Assembly: GCF_026341825.1 (NCBI RefSeq)
Contig: NZ_JAPENY010000002.1
Span: forward strand, 1,397,001 to 1,461,000
Source: Streptomyces sp. NBC_00620
GTDB lineage: Bacteria > Actinomycetota > Actinomycetes > Streptomycetales > Streptomycetaceae
DNA length: 64,000 bases
Direction of reading: 5' to 3'
In this document: positions 23,768 to 31,172 of the stretch, piece by piece
How positions within the stretch are numbered: position 1 is the first letter of the stretch
Layout of the letters: each line of letters starts with the position of its first letter
Notes under the pieces: generated by a model
What the model was told of the DNA's origin: nothing
Seen by the model: only the letters and a program-made list of their open reading frames with translations
The model's database searches: none
Translations under genes and position numbers: made by a program

Positions 23768-24613
23768 ATGACGACAACTAGCCCAGTGGTGCGCCGCAGG
23801 CGTCTTGGCCTGGAGCTTCGTGCGCTCCGTGAAGCCGCTGGGCTCAAGGGAGACGAGGCCGCGAAGCGGTTGTCTTGGAGTAACTCCAAGTTGTCGCGCA
23901 TCGAGCTAGGACGTACTCGGGTGACGGCGGCGGACGTCGCACAACTGGTCGAGCTGTACGGCGTGAAAGACCAGGCGCGGAAGGATGAGCTGGCCCGCCT
24001 GGTGCGCGAAGCCAACCGCAAAGGCTGGTGGCAGCTCTACAGCGACATTCCGTACTCGACGTACATCGGGCTGGAAGCTGAAGCCACCACGCTCCTGACG
24101 TATCAGCACGTCATCCCGGGGCTCTTCCAAACGGAGGAGTACGCCGAAGCGATTAACCGCGACACCATCGCGGGAGCGACCGACGACGCCCTCGACCAAC
24201 AGCTAGAAGTACGGATGCAACGTCAGGCCGTACTGACGAAGCGACCCGAACCCATGGAAGTCCGCGCCGTGTTGGATGAAGCGGCACTCCGGCGGGTGGT
24301 CGGCGGCCCGGACGTGATGCGGGCTCAGTTGCTCAAGCTGTTGGAGCTGGGCGACCTACCCAACGTCATCATCCAAGTAATCCCGTTCTCTGCCGGAGCA
24401 CACCCCGGTACGAGGGTGGGAACGTTCGTCATCCTCCAGTACTCCCATCCCGCTGACCCCGATGTGGTGTACGTCGAGAGCGACAGCGACCCCTACCCCG
24501 ACCGCGAGGGCGACGCCCAGCGGTACGGCCTCATCTTCGACAACCTCCGGGCGAGTGCCATGAGCGTTGCCGGAACCAAAGCCATGATTCAGAAGCTGGT
24601 GGACGAGCAGTGA
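23768..24613 (+). CDS. XRE family regulator with DUF5753
   Basis: 281 aa from the ATG at 23768 (MTTTSPVVRRRRLG); a further upstream in-frame ATG at 23714 gives a basic leader and is less likely. The N-terminal Cro/C1 HTH reads LELRALREAAGLKGDEAAKRL and SNSKLSRIELGRTRVT. The remainder is DUF5753, with GLEAEATTLLTYQHVIPGLF and EYAEAINRD. In Streptomyces these regulators pair with a DUF397 protein encoded next to them, as here. The family includes development and antibiotic-production regulators. Confidence 0.88.
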   Translation: MTTTSPVVRRRRLGLELRALREAAGLKGDEAAKRLSWSNSKLSRIELGRTRVTAADVAQLVELYGVKDQARKDELARLVREANRKGWWQLYSDIPYSTYIGLEAEATTLLTYQHVIPGLFQTEEYAEAINRDTIAGATDDALDQQLEVRMQRQAVLTKRPEPMEVRAVLDEAALRRVVGGPDVMRAQLLKLLELGDLPNVIIQVIPFSAGAHPGTRVGTFVILQYSHPADPDVVYVESDSDPYPDREGDAQRYGLIFDNLRASAMSVAGTKAMIQKLVDEQ

Positions 24614-24633
24614 TAGAGAGGAAGGTGCGGGCA

Positions 24634-24834
24634 ATGAACGTTGACCTCACCCGCGCCCAGTGGCGCAAGGCCCGCGCAAGTCAGGGCAATGGAGAGTGCG
24701 TTGAGGTGGCTTTCGTGGAGGAAGCCGTAGCGATGCGCGACAGCAAGGACCCCAGTGGGCCGGTACTGCTGTTCACCCCGGCCAAGTGGAGCGCCTTCAC
24801 GGGTGGCGTCCAGGCGGGGGAGTTCGACAACTGA
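24634..24834 (+). CDS. DUF397 protein
   Basis: 66 aa from the ATG at 24634, with GGAAGG upstream; a GTG at 24610 overlapping the previous stop is also possible. The DUF397 core is present: WRKARASQGNGECVEVAF, then VAMRDSKDPSGPVLLFTPAKW. It partners the upstream XRE-DUF5753 protein, and such pairs behave like antagonist or toxin-antitoxin-like modules in some cases. A strong terminator follows at 24855. Confidence 0.88.
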   Translation: MNVDLTRAQWRKARASQGNGECVEVAFVEEAVAMRDSKDPSGPVLLFTPAKWSAFTGGVQAGEFDN

Positions 24835-24854
24835 CTCGGTAGGAGCTGCAAGAG

Positions 24855-24887
24855 AAGCCCCCGGCCGGCGCGATCGGTCGGGGGCTT
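24855..24887 (+). terminator. terminator after DUF397
   Basis: Stem AAGCCCCCG (24855-24863) and CGGGGGCTT (24879-24887) extended inward by GGCC/GGTC pairing. Confidence 0.75.
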
Positions 24888-25115
24888 CGTTGTGGGCTCA
24901 GTTGGCGCTTCCAGACGGGACGCTGCTGCCACGCTCTGTGTGAACGTCTCAACACGGGGCGTCGTCAGACGTCTTCCGCAGCCGGGGTGTTGCACCCACA
25001 CTGGGGCGACGCAGGCGTCTGGTACTACGCTGAGTAGCGACTTATACTCACTAGGTAATGGAGCGTAAAGCGAAAGTGAGGCAGTCGTGAACGACGGAGG
25101 AGAGTAGGCCGAAGC

Positions 25116-26141
25116 GTGAATGAAACAGCACCAAGCGCAGGCGACGATGATGACTCTGGTGATGAACGTAAGGTACGGCGATGGATCGCAAGATTCCTCG
25201 CCTACCTTCTTTTGTTGCCTGCGGTCTTCTGCTACGTCGCTGCGCACCTTTGGTTTCCATCGGGTGAGACCCACAGTGCTGCGATAGCACTTGGTGAGTC
25301 TTTCCTCGTCGCTTCTGTCCTCGGTATCGGTGGAGACTTCTACCTCAAACAGAAACTGAGCGAAGCTTCGGAACGTAGGGGCATTGCGCGAGCGCTCGCG
25401 GAGACGTTTGGCTTCCTCGACCCGAACCAGCCGCCTGAGCTTAAAAGCGCCGTAGAAGACTTCGCCAACGAGAAGCTCTACTACAAGTGGACGCGATGGA
25501 GAATGACGTTCGACTGGGTGGATCCTGAAACTAAGGAGATTCTTGCCCTGCGGCTCGACTTGTCGGGAGAAGGGGTAGCGCTTGCTAGGGCTGGGTTGCG
25601 GTTCAGAAAACCGCTGTGGATCCTTCGATCTGTGGACGGCTTCCAGTCGGCGTATACCTACTACAGCTTGCACTGCCCCCAGAGCGACGTAAACGTCGAT
25701 GAAGACGAGGAGGCCATCAAGCCCTTCTCGCCTGAAACTAAGGCGGGGGACAGTCGGGTGCTCCTGGAACATGCGGATCTCATCAATGCCAAGAGTCCTG
25801 CCGGGGTTATTGCCTATCAGAATAAATTCTCGATGTTGAGACGCGCTCGCATGTATCGTCATTCTACGGACTACGTGCCACTCGCGCACGGAACATTCGC
25901 TATCGCTTTTACCCTTGAGTTCGATGGGGACGCCCTCCCAGACTTGACGGTGTCCGCTTTCACGCCCAAGAGTTCCCAGAATGACGAGGAGTGGGTGTCC
26001 CACGGGCGGGAGACTGACCCCAGGAAATTTTCCTGGTACAACGTCACGCCGAACCAGGCGACAATCGTGAGCTGGCGTCGCAAGGATGACGCTCTAGGAA
26101 GTTCGGAAGCGGATCTGGCTGGACAGAGCGAATCGCAGTAG
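25116..26141 (+). CDS. two-TM membrane protein with large cytoplasmic domain, unknown
   Basis: 341 aa from a GTG with GGAGGAGAG upstream (25096-25104) and a TATACT -10-like box at 25043-25048. An acidic N-terminus is followed by two hydrophobic helices (about residues 26-46 and 57-75: FLAYLLLLPAVFCYVAAHLW, IALGESFLVASVLGIGGDFY). A helical stretch and a mostly beta C-terminal domain follow. No family recognised. Two-TM proteins with a cytoplasmic effector-like domain are frequent in accessory defence loci, but no such role can be shown. Confidence 0.7.
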   Translation: MNETAPSAGDDDDSGDERKVRRWIARFLAYLLLLPAVFCYVAAHLWFPSGETHSAAIALGESFLVASVLGIGGDFYLKQKLSEASERRGIARALAETFGFLDPNQPPELKSAVEDFANEKLYYKWTRWRMTFDWVDPETKEILALRLDLSGEGVALARAGLRFRKPLWILRSVDGFQSAYTYYSLHCPQSDVNVDEDEEAIKPFSPETKAGDSRVLLEHADLINAKSPAGVIAYQNKFSMLRRARMYRHSTDYVPLAHGTFAIAFTLEFDGDALPDLTVSAFTPKSSQNDEEWVSHGRETDPRKFSWYNVTPNQATIVSWRRKDDALGSSEADLAGQSESQ

Positions 26142-26215
26142 CGCCAACTCTGCTCCGTGCGGCCCACGCCGGCCCCGGAGTACTGTCCAGCACTCCCGTC
26201 TGTCAGTACCGCCCA

Positions 26216-26243
26216 CTATCCTTGCTGATGCCGTGTTAGGCAG
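26216..26243 (+). repeat. 28-bp dispersed repeat, copy 1
   Basis: CTATCCTTGCTGATGCCGTG then TTAGGCAG; copy 2 at 29294-29321 matches at 25 of 28 positions. It lies about 66 bp before the 26309 start. TATCCT/TATCGT could be a -10 box, so the repeat may be a shared promoter-leader element. Confidence 0.6.
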
Positions 26244-26308
26244 ACGCACTGCTCCGCCAGGACTACCGAACCGGCTTCCTACGTCGGCGCTCACAGGCGG
26301 GTGGTCAC

Positions 26309-27154
26309 ATGTCTTTTGGCGAGGTTGACGCGGCGGGCAACATCTTCGAGAAGACATGGTGGTTGCTTCAGTCGGGTTGGCGCTGGGGCAAGCAGACGGT
26401 GCAAGGCGACCACAGCACTATTGCCGGGTGCGGCGGGATGGAACGCGACTACTCCCAGCGTTTCGTAGCGCGGGTTTGTGTCGCACCTACCCGCGCGGTG
26501 AAGCCGGTACCGGCTGTCGATCTGGCCGCCCGCGCCCTAGTGGTGGCGCGCGAAGTCTTCGGCGATCTGCCGTACATGGTGGACTACTCCGGGGAAGACC
26601 TGGTGCGCTTTGTCGTCATGGACGACGGCGGCGAGTTCGGCCCGTTCCAGCGTCACCAGCTGGAGGTGTTCGGCTCCGGCCTGCTCGACCTCCACTGGGG
26701 GTTGCACATGGCCGTGGTAAACGAGGTGGCCGACCCGCTACCACTGGCCGAGGTGGTGGCCGTCATTGGGCGGGTTCACAGGGTGGTGCAGGGGAGTGTG
26801 TATCGCAATCTGTACCGGAAGCGGTGGAGTGAGAAGCGCCGCCGGCATGACTGGCGCATCGGAGTAAGTGGCCGCATCAGCACCATCAAGGGGCAAGTTG
26901 TGTGGCAGACCCTCGACGTCCCGGGCTCCGACTCCTTCGCCCGAGCCGAGAGGCGCTACGCCGACTGTCCGCGCATCGGCTTTGCCGCGGAGCGTCTTCT
27001 CTCGCGCAAGCCGGATGAAGCGGCCATCACCATCGTGCGGCCGGTGCTGGAAGAGTTGCTCATGCACGCCGGGTACCTCGACGTGAAGGGTTCTGTGGCG
27101 GCCATCGTCGCGCACCACCAGTTGGATGCCCCGCCAAGGCCAGCGCTGGCGTAG
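26309..27154 (+). CDS. hypothetical protein, cargo region
   Basis: 281 aa. The ATG at 26309 has GGGTGG just upstream; an internal ATG at 26438 (MERDYSQRF) is an alternative. No domain recognised. The middle contains a mixed alpha/beta segment (DLVRFVVMDDGGEFGPFQRH) and the second half a basic patch (RKRWSEKRRRHDWRIGVSGRI). Preceded by the 28-bp dispersed repeat. It is convergent with the HEPN-motif gene downstream. Function unknown. Confidence 0.65.
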   Translation: MSFGEVDAAGNIFEKTWWLLQSGWRWGKQTVQGDHSTIAGCGGMERDYSQRFVARVCVAPTRAVKPVPAVDLAARALVVAREVFGDLPYMVDYSGEDLVRFVVMDDGGEFGPFQRHQLEVFGSGLLDLHWGLHMAVVNEVADPLPLAEVVAVIGRVHRVVQGSVYRNLYRKRWSEKRRRHDWRIGVSGRISTIKGQVVWQTLDVPGSDSFARAERRYADCPRIGFAAERLLSRKPDEAAITIVRPVLEELLMHAGYLDVKGSVAAIVAHHQLDAPPRPALA

Positions 27155-27205
27155 GTCGAACCTCCGGCCAACTGGTGCCGCCGGAGGTTCGAAACGGGCG
27201 TCTGG

Positions 27206-28408
27206 CTACTGCTGTTCCTCCAGCCATCCAATGATGGCTCGCCGACACACCTGGTGAGCTTCGCTGGCAAGCTGGTATTCGGAAGACGGCTTGGGGTGGT
27301 GCCACCCAAAACCGACTTCTTCGTCGGCGCTGAGCAGTGATGTGCCGTGGGTGAGGTCGGAGCGCTTGTCGTACAGCAGCTTTCGAGTCTTGCGCTCGTC
27401 ATCGTCTTCTGTGTTCCGCATCGGGGCGTAGCGGTCAATGAAGCACCGGAAGTAGGCAGTTGGTCCGGCGAGGTGGGCATTGCACTGTGGGCACCGCTCC
27501 CGATGGGGAGCGTATTTGAGCATGGCCTCGACAGCTTGTACCAGGGACTGGAAGTGAGCTGACTTGGATACGTCCCAGACTTCCCGCGCGTGGTGAAGCC
27601 AGTAGGCGGCGCGGAGTAGACGGGCGCGATCGTCATCGCCAAGCCGCATGAAGGTGTCGAGCTTTTGCTCCAAGTCCTCGGGTAGCACTAGTACTTGGTT
27701 TTCACGGATGCCGCTTGGCATAGTCGCCACCAACTCAATAGCGGGTAGGTCTCCCTGCTGTGACAGCTCGTCGGTGTACGTCTCAAAGTTAGGGATGAAG
27801 TAGGTCTCTTGCGCCCACACGGAGCGCATGGCCCCGGGCGTAGCGTCCAGCACCCATTGATGCCGTGGATTGCGCGGGGGCACGCTGAGACCCGGCACGA
27901 GGAGAGACAGCAGCAAAGCAAGCTGTCGCGGCTCCCGTAGCGCGCGCATGTTCCTCAGCTGCCAGTCAGGGGAGCTATCGAACTTCACCTCAAAGACGAG
28001 TGGATGGTCGCCCAACTCGACTGGGGGCCGGGGTGCTTCGTCCGGGGCGCGCTGAATCACGAGCTTATCCCGGTACCGCCAGTAGCCCTCTGTGGGTACG
28101 TGCGCGAACAGAACCACGCGGCGGACAAGGGGAGTCGCCGGAGCAAGCAGTGTGGATTTAACCCTCTGCTCGATCAGCGCGAAGGTTTCCTCAGTGAGAC
28201 TTGGCCCCGGCACGATGGCACGCAAGCCGCCCTTCCTGAAGTAGTGAAGCGTCAGGGCTGGCGAATCGGCGCGCGGGAAATCCACCTGTAGCTCAGACGT
28301 AAATTGCGACTGCGGCACGACGTTGGAAATAGCCCATGCCAACTCTTGTGGGTCAACAGTGCGCATACCCAGCCGTCGTTCAACCTCCGGTTTGCTCAGT
28401 TTGGTCAT
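27206..28408 (-). CDS. HEPN-motif protein, ApeA-like candidate defence gene
   Basis: 400 aa. The C-terminal domain is helical and ends with LLYDKRSDLTHGTSLL, in which Arg349 and His354 form the R-x4-H motif of HEPN ribonucleases in the YD-RS-hHG context typical of ApeA-like HEPN domains. A CPQC pair (306-309) and a later Cys suggest a zinc site inserted in the domain. The N-terminal 250 residues are an unrecognised mixed domain, a plausible sensor. It is leaderless: TACACT (28415-28420) lies 6 nt before the ATG, with TTGTGC 18 bp further up. HEPN proteins often act in phage defence by RNA cleavage; that role here is inferred. Confidence 0.72.
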   Translation of the reverse strand: MTKLSKPEVERRLGMRTVDPQELAWAISNVVPQSQFTSELQVDFPRADSPALTLHYFRKGGLRAIVPGPSLTEETFALIEQRVKSTLLAPATPLVRRVVLFAHVPTEGYWRYRDKLVIQRAPDEAPRPPVELGDHPLVFEVKFDSSPDWQLRNMRALREPRQLALLLSLLVPGLSVPPRNPRHQWVLDATPGAMRSVWAQETYFIPNFETYTDELSQQGDLPAIELVATMPSGIRENQVLVLPEDLEQKLDTFMRLGDDDRARLLRAAYWLHHAREVWDVSKSAHFQSLVQAVEAMLKYAPHRERCPQCNAHLAGPTAYFRCFIDRYAPMRNTEDDDERKTRKLLYDKRSDLTHGTSLLSADEEVGFGWHHPKPSSEYQLASEAHQVCRRAIIGWLEEQQ

Positions 28409-28414
28409 GGGCGG

Positions 28415-28444
28415 AGTGTACGTCGGTGTCCCATTTGAGCACAA
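28415..28444 (-). promoter_or_regulatory. leaderless promoter of the HEPN gene
   Basis: Minus strand TTGTGC (28439-28444), 18-bp spacer, TACACT (28415-28420), 6 nt to the ATG at 28408. It decides the start over an upstream in-frame codon at 28444. Confidence 0.65.
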
Positions 28445-28544
28445 CGGGTTTTCTTTATCCGCGTTGTCCCAGAACCTTGTCGTAGTCGAACTTTTGGAAC
28501 GGGGCGCTTGTAATCAATTTGCCAAATAGCTACTCTCTGAATAG

Positions 28545-29114
28545 ATGGAAGATCGATCACTAGCCGAAGAGATCGAAGCGCTGAGGAAAAGGGAACACCC
28601 CGTCCGGAGAGTTGTTGTTGGTGCACTATCGATAGCGGTCTTGCTAGGTGGTGGTGTCTTCGCGTTGGCGGGTCGGCACGATGACGGGGACGTTGAATCG
28701 GCCTCTTTTACGCCTGCCCCTGCGGCTAGTTATTCACCCACTCCAGCGCCCACCACTCTGCCTACTCCAATGCCAATCAGTATGCCTCAAGCGGTAGCAG
28801 CGGCACCGACACCGGCCGGACCGAGTATGGAGGAGGTCGAGGCGAAGGAATGCATAAGCACCATCGACAACGCGCAGGCCATGGCAAAGAACTACAATGC
28901 AATGTTCTTTGACGCCTGGCACAGTTGGAACCGAGATTTTGCGGGCCGGTACGACTCCCCAGAGGCAGCAGAGAGCAAGCAATTCTATAAGAACCACATC
29001 AAGAAACTGTTCGCTGACGTCATTAGCTCCGCCGACCCGGGAATGAAGCAGGTCTGTCGCTCGTCTACTTCATTGGCCGACATTTTGATTATGCCAAACT
29101 ACGACGCATGGTAG
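28545..29114 (+). CDS. single-pass membrane protein with Pro/Thr linker and extracytoplasmic domain
   Basis: 189 aa. A short cytoplasmic N-terminus, one membrane helix (about 21-43, VVVGALSIAVLLGGGVFALA), a Pro/Thr/Ala-rich linker (about 55-95) and a helical extracellular domain with two cysteines (ECISTIDNA, QVCRSS). TACTCT lies 8 nt before the ATG, so it may be leaderless. It is divergent from the HEPN gene. No family recognised; the architecture suggests a surface-anchored accessory protein. Confidence 0.65.
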   Translation: MEDRSLAEEIEALRKREHPVRRVVVGALSIAVLLGGGVFALAGRHDDGDVESASFTPAPAASYSPTPAPTTLPTPMPISMPQAVAAAPTPAGPSMEEVEAKECISTIDNAQAMAKNYNAMFFDAWHSWNRDFAGRYDSPEAAESKQFYKNHIKKLFADVISSADPGMKQVCRSSTSLADILIMPNYDAW

Positions 29115-29293
29115 GCAGTGAGGTCGGGACAGGCGACCGCGTCGCGCAATACTTATTGGAAACCAGCGGAGTGAGTACCTGACCCGGTCACCCTGCTTGC
29201 CGTCAGCGGCGTGATGGTCGTGGCCCGTAACTGCCTTTAGATTGCTCTCTTCCACCTATGGTCGGTGCTCTTGTCGTGAGCGGGCACAGTTCG

Positions 29294-29321
29294 CTATCGT
29301 TGCTGATGCCGTGTCAGGAAG
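29294..29321 (+). repeat. 28-bp dispersed repeat, copy 2
   Basis: CTATCGTTGCTGATGCCGTG then TCAGGAAG, 25 of 28 matches to 26216-26243, located 27 bp before the 29348 start. Confidence 0.6.
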
Positions 29322-29347
29322 TGCAACACAACTGAGGGGGCAAAGAC

Positions 29348-29923
29348 TTGGAGATGACTAGTCTTATCCAAATTGGGGCACCAAGTGCTGTTGCCATAGC
29401 TACGGCCACCGGACTGATATTCGGGCGCAGACACTTTCGGTTGAGCGGCCCAATCCCGGTAGCCACTATCTGTACTGGTAAGTGGGATGGCCGTAATCTG
29501 GAGCGGCTGCAAACGATGAATAATTGGGTCTATCTTAACCCGCAGTACCCTGACCTTGATGATGATTTCGATCTGAGCGAATCAATGATCGCTCTGACTA
29601 TCCATAATGGGGGGCGAACCGCTTTTTCTATCGCGGGGTGGACTTATTCCCTGAATGGCCAGGTATGGGAAATCGGCCCCAGGACGTTCCGCGAAGGGGC
29701 CGTTTTCCCATGCAGGATCGATTCGGGGGACTCGAAGCAGTGGCTTATCGACGAGGTAAGTCTTGCTCGGGAACTTAACGGGAGCTGGTGGGATACCGTG
29801 AGGCACCCACCTTGGATGCTAAGAAGACGCACGAAATTCAAAGTTCAATTCAGGGCGGAAATCGGCCCCGATCAACACAAAGCGACGAAGCAGAAGGTAT
29901 TCGCTTACCTGGAAACGGATTGA
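29348..29923 (+). CDS. membrane-anchored hypothetical protein
   Basis: 191 aa from a TTG preceded by GAGGGGG. One N-terminal hydrophobic helix (about 8-26, IGAPSAVAIATATGLIFG) and a beta-rich domain resembling an immunoglobulin-like sandwich (IALTIHNGGRTAFSIAGWTY). No family recognised. Preceded by the 28-bp dispersed repeat, like the 26309 gene. Codon use is AT-richer than the chromosome. Confidence 0.62.
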   Translation: MEMTSLIQIGAPSAVAIATATGLIFGRRHFRLSGPIPVATICTGKWDGRNLERLQTMNNWVYLNPQYPDLDDDFDLSESMIALTIHNGGRTAFSIAGWTYSLNGQVWEIGPRTFREGAVFPCRIDSGDSKQWLIDEVSLARELNGSWWDTVRHPPWMLRRRTKFKVQFRAEIGPDQHKATKQKVFAYLETD

Positions 29924-30080
29924 CATTTTCACCGTCATTGCTTAGAATATTCTATTCGCTTCCTTCTTGTCCCTGGCGAAGTGGGGAGCAGTGCGCCTGG
30001 CCCTATCTTGGGCCCAGTGGACTGTTCGCCACTTCCGGTGAACCCGCTTGTGCGGCCAGTCCTCCAGCAGGGACAAGTAA

Positions 30081-30362
30081 ATGCAAATGTCACACCGCGG
30101 CAACTTTCTCAAACGGCGCCGGTTGAAGTTGATGCGCACTGAAAGGCGCGTCAACATTGCTTGCATATCAGTGACGTTGCTCTGGTGCGTAATGTCACTC
30201 TTCTGGTACTGGCGTAATCCGCAGTCCCAATTGGCAATGTTCCTCATATGCGCCTTGGGCTTCCTCGTCCTCTGGTGGGCCGCGTGCTACGTCGCCCTGT
30301 CATCGCTTAACAGGGAGATTCAGGCCATCTTCGGTATGGGAGAGAAAGGCCGCGAGAAGTAG
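30081..30362 (+). CDS. small two-TM membrane protein
   Basis: 93 aa. A basic N-terminus (NFLKRRRLKLMRTERR) and two hydrophobic helices (about 26-44 and 52-74), with a charged C-terminus. It ends at a terminator. No family recognised. The preceding 157 bp hold no gene. An internal ATG at residue 18 would still keep both helices. Confidence 0.55.
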   Translation: MQMSHRGNFLKRRRLKLMRTERRVNIACISVTLLWCVMSLFWYWRNPQSQLAMFLICALGFLVLWWAACYVALSSLNREIQAIFGMGEKGREK

Positions 30363-30377
30363 TCCTACTCGCCTCTC

Positions 30378-30413
30378 GGCCGCCGACCTAACCCGTTGGC
30401 GGCCTCCTCTTTT
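30378..30413 (+). terminator. terminator after the small membrane gene
   Basis: GGCCGCC (30378-30384) and GGCGGCC (30398-30404), 13-nt loop, then TCCTCTTTT. Confidence 0.7.
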
Positions 30414-30564
30414 GCTCTAGCGTCGCACAATGGATCTTTTATGACCTTTGAGCTCGACCGATCAAACACCGTATAGAAACCACGAGTTTTTCTTGACGGC
30501 TTCTACTTACTGTGTCGTGACCTAGTAGCGATGTATGCCGGCATGCCCTCACTATCTCCGAGCG

Positions 30565-30656
30565 TCAAGAGTGAATTAGATGCCTCTTGACTATTTTTGT
30601 TAATAGTTCAAAATAAATCATGCACCAAGACCATTCCCCAAACCCCTGAGAGGGGT
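30565..30656 (+). promoter_or_regulatory. lsr2 upstream control region
   Basis: TCAAGAG-N12-CTCTTGA (30565-30590) overlaps TTGACT (30587-30592), a possible -35 in an AT-rich tract with a further near-palindrome (TTGACTATT...AATAGTTCAA). ACCCCT-GAG-AGGGGT (30642-30656) forms a hairpin that buries the AGGGG ribosome site of the gene. Suggests transcriptional and translational control; no clean -10. Confidence 0.5.
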
Positions 30657-30660
30657 ATCA

Positions 30661-30990
30661 ATGGCACGGCGCGTGATAACGATTGACGACATCGACGGCA
30701 AGACTGAGGCCGCCGAAAACGTCGTTTGGGGGCTCGACGGCGAGTGGTATGAGCTCGACCTCTCCGAAGTCAACGCCGCCAAGATGCGCGGGCTTCTCGA
30801 CCCCTACAAGGCCGCTTCTCGTCCCACATCTGCGCCGCGCAAGTCGCGCAATGGCGACGACACCCAGGCCATGCGCGAGTGGGGTATCCGTAACGGATTC
30901 GTCGTGAGCGACAAGGGGCCTATCCCCGGCGACCTGCGCCAGGCATACGAGAAGGCGCAAGCCACCAACGGCGGCACTGCCACCAAGTAG
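30661..30990 (+). CDS. lsr2: Lsr2-like nucleoid protein (xenogeneic silencer)
   Basis: 109 aa, full Lsr2 length. The N-terminal dimerisation domain begins MARRVITIDDIDGKTEAAEN, and VVWGLDGEWYELDLSEVNAAKMRGLLDPY follows in two parts. The C-terminal domain has AMREWGIRNGFVVSDKGPIPGDLRQAYEKA, where the usual RGR AT-hook reads DKGP; the central R-G-R is missing, so DNA binding may be altered. Lsr2 coats AT-rich DNA. An element-borne copy could silence cargo or counter the host protein. The RBS is inside a hairpin, and a strong terminator follows. Confidence 0.88.
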   Translation: MARRVITIDDIDGKTEAAENVVWGLDGEWYELDLSEVNAAKMRGLLDPYKAASRPTSAPRKSRNGDDTQAMREWGIRNGFVVSDKGPIPGDLRQAYEKAQATNGGTATK

Positions 30991-31010
30991 TGACCGCTAC
31001 ATAAAAAGCT

Positions 31011-31052
31011 GGCTGTAGGTTCCGCGAAGCGTCCGGAACCTACAGCCTTTTT
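31011..31052 (+). terminator. strong intrinsic terminator after lsr2
   Basis: Perfect 14-bp arms GGCTGTAGGTTCCG (31011-31024) and CGGAACCTACAGCC (31034-31047), then TTTTT. Confidence 0.9.
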
Positions 31053-31172
31053 ACTTATTCCCGGGCAGTCGAGTAGGTGGGTAGACGCCGGCCACGCGGA
31101 AAGCCCGCCCGAACCAGAGTGCTTACTCCGGCCCGGACGGGCTGTTGCTCGGTTTTACGTCCCGAGTAGACG

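Noticed and set aside
31080..31135. second terminator for the lectin gene
   Set aside because: The stem is imperfect (about 14 of 18 pairs) with no T run; left unannotated.
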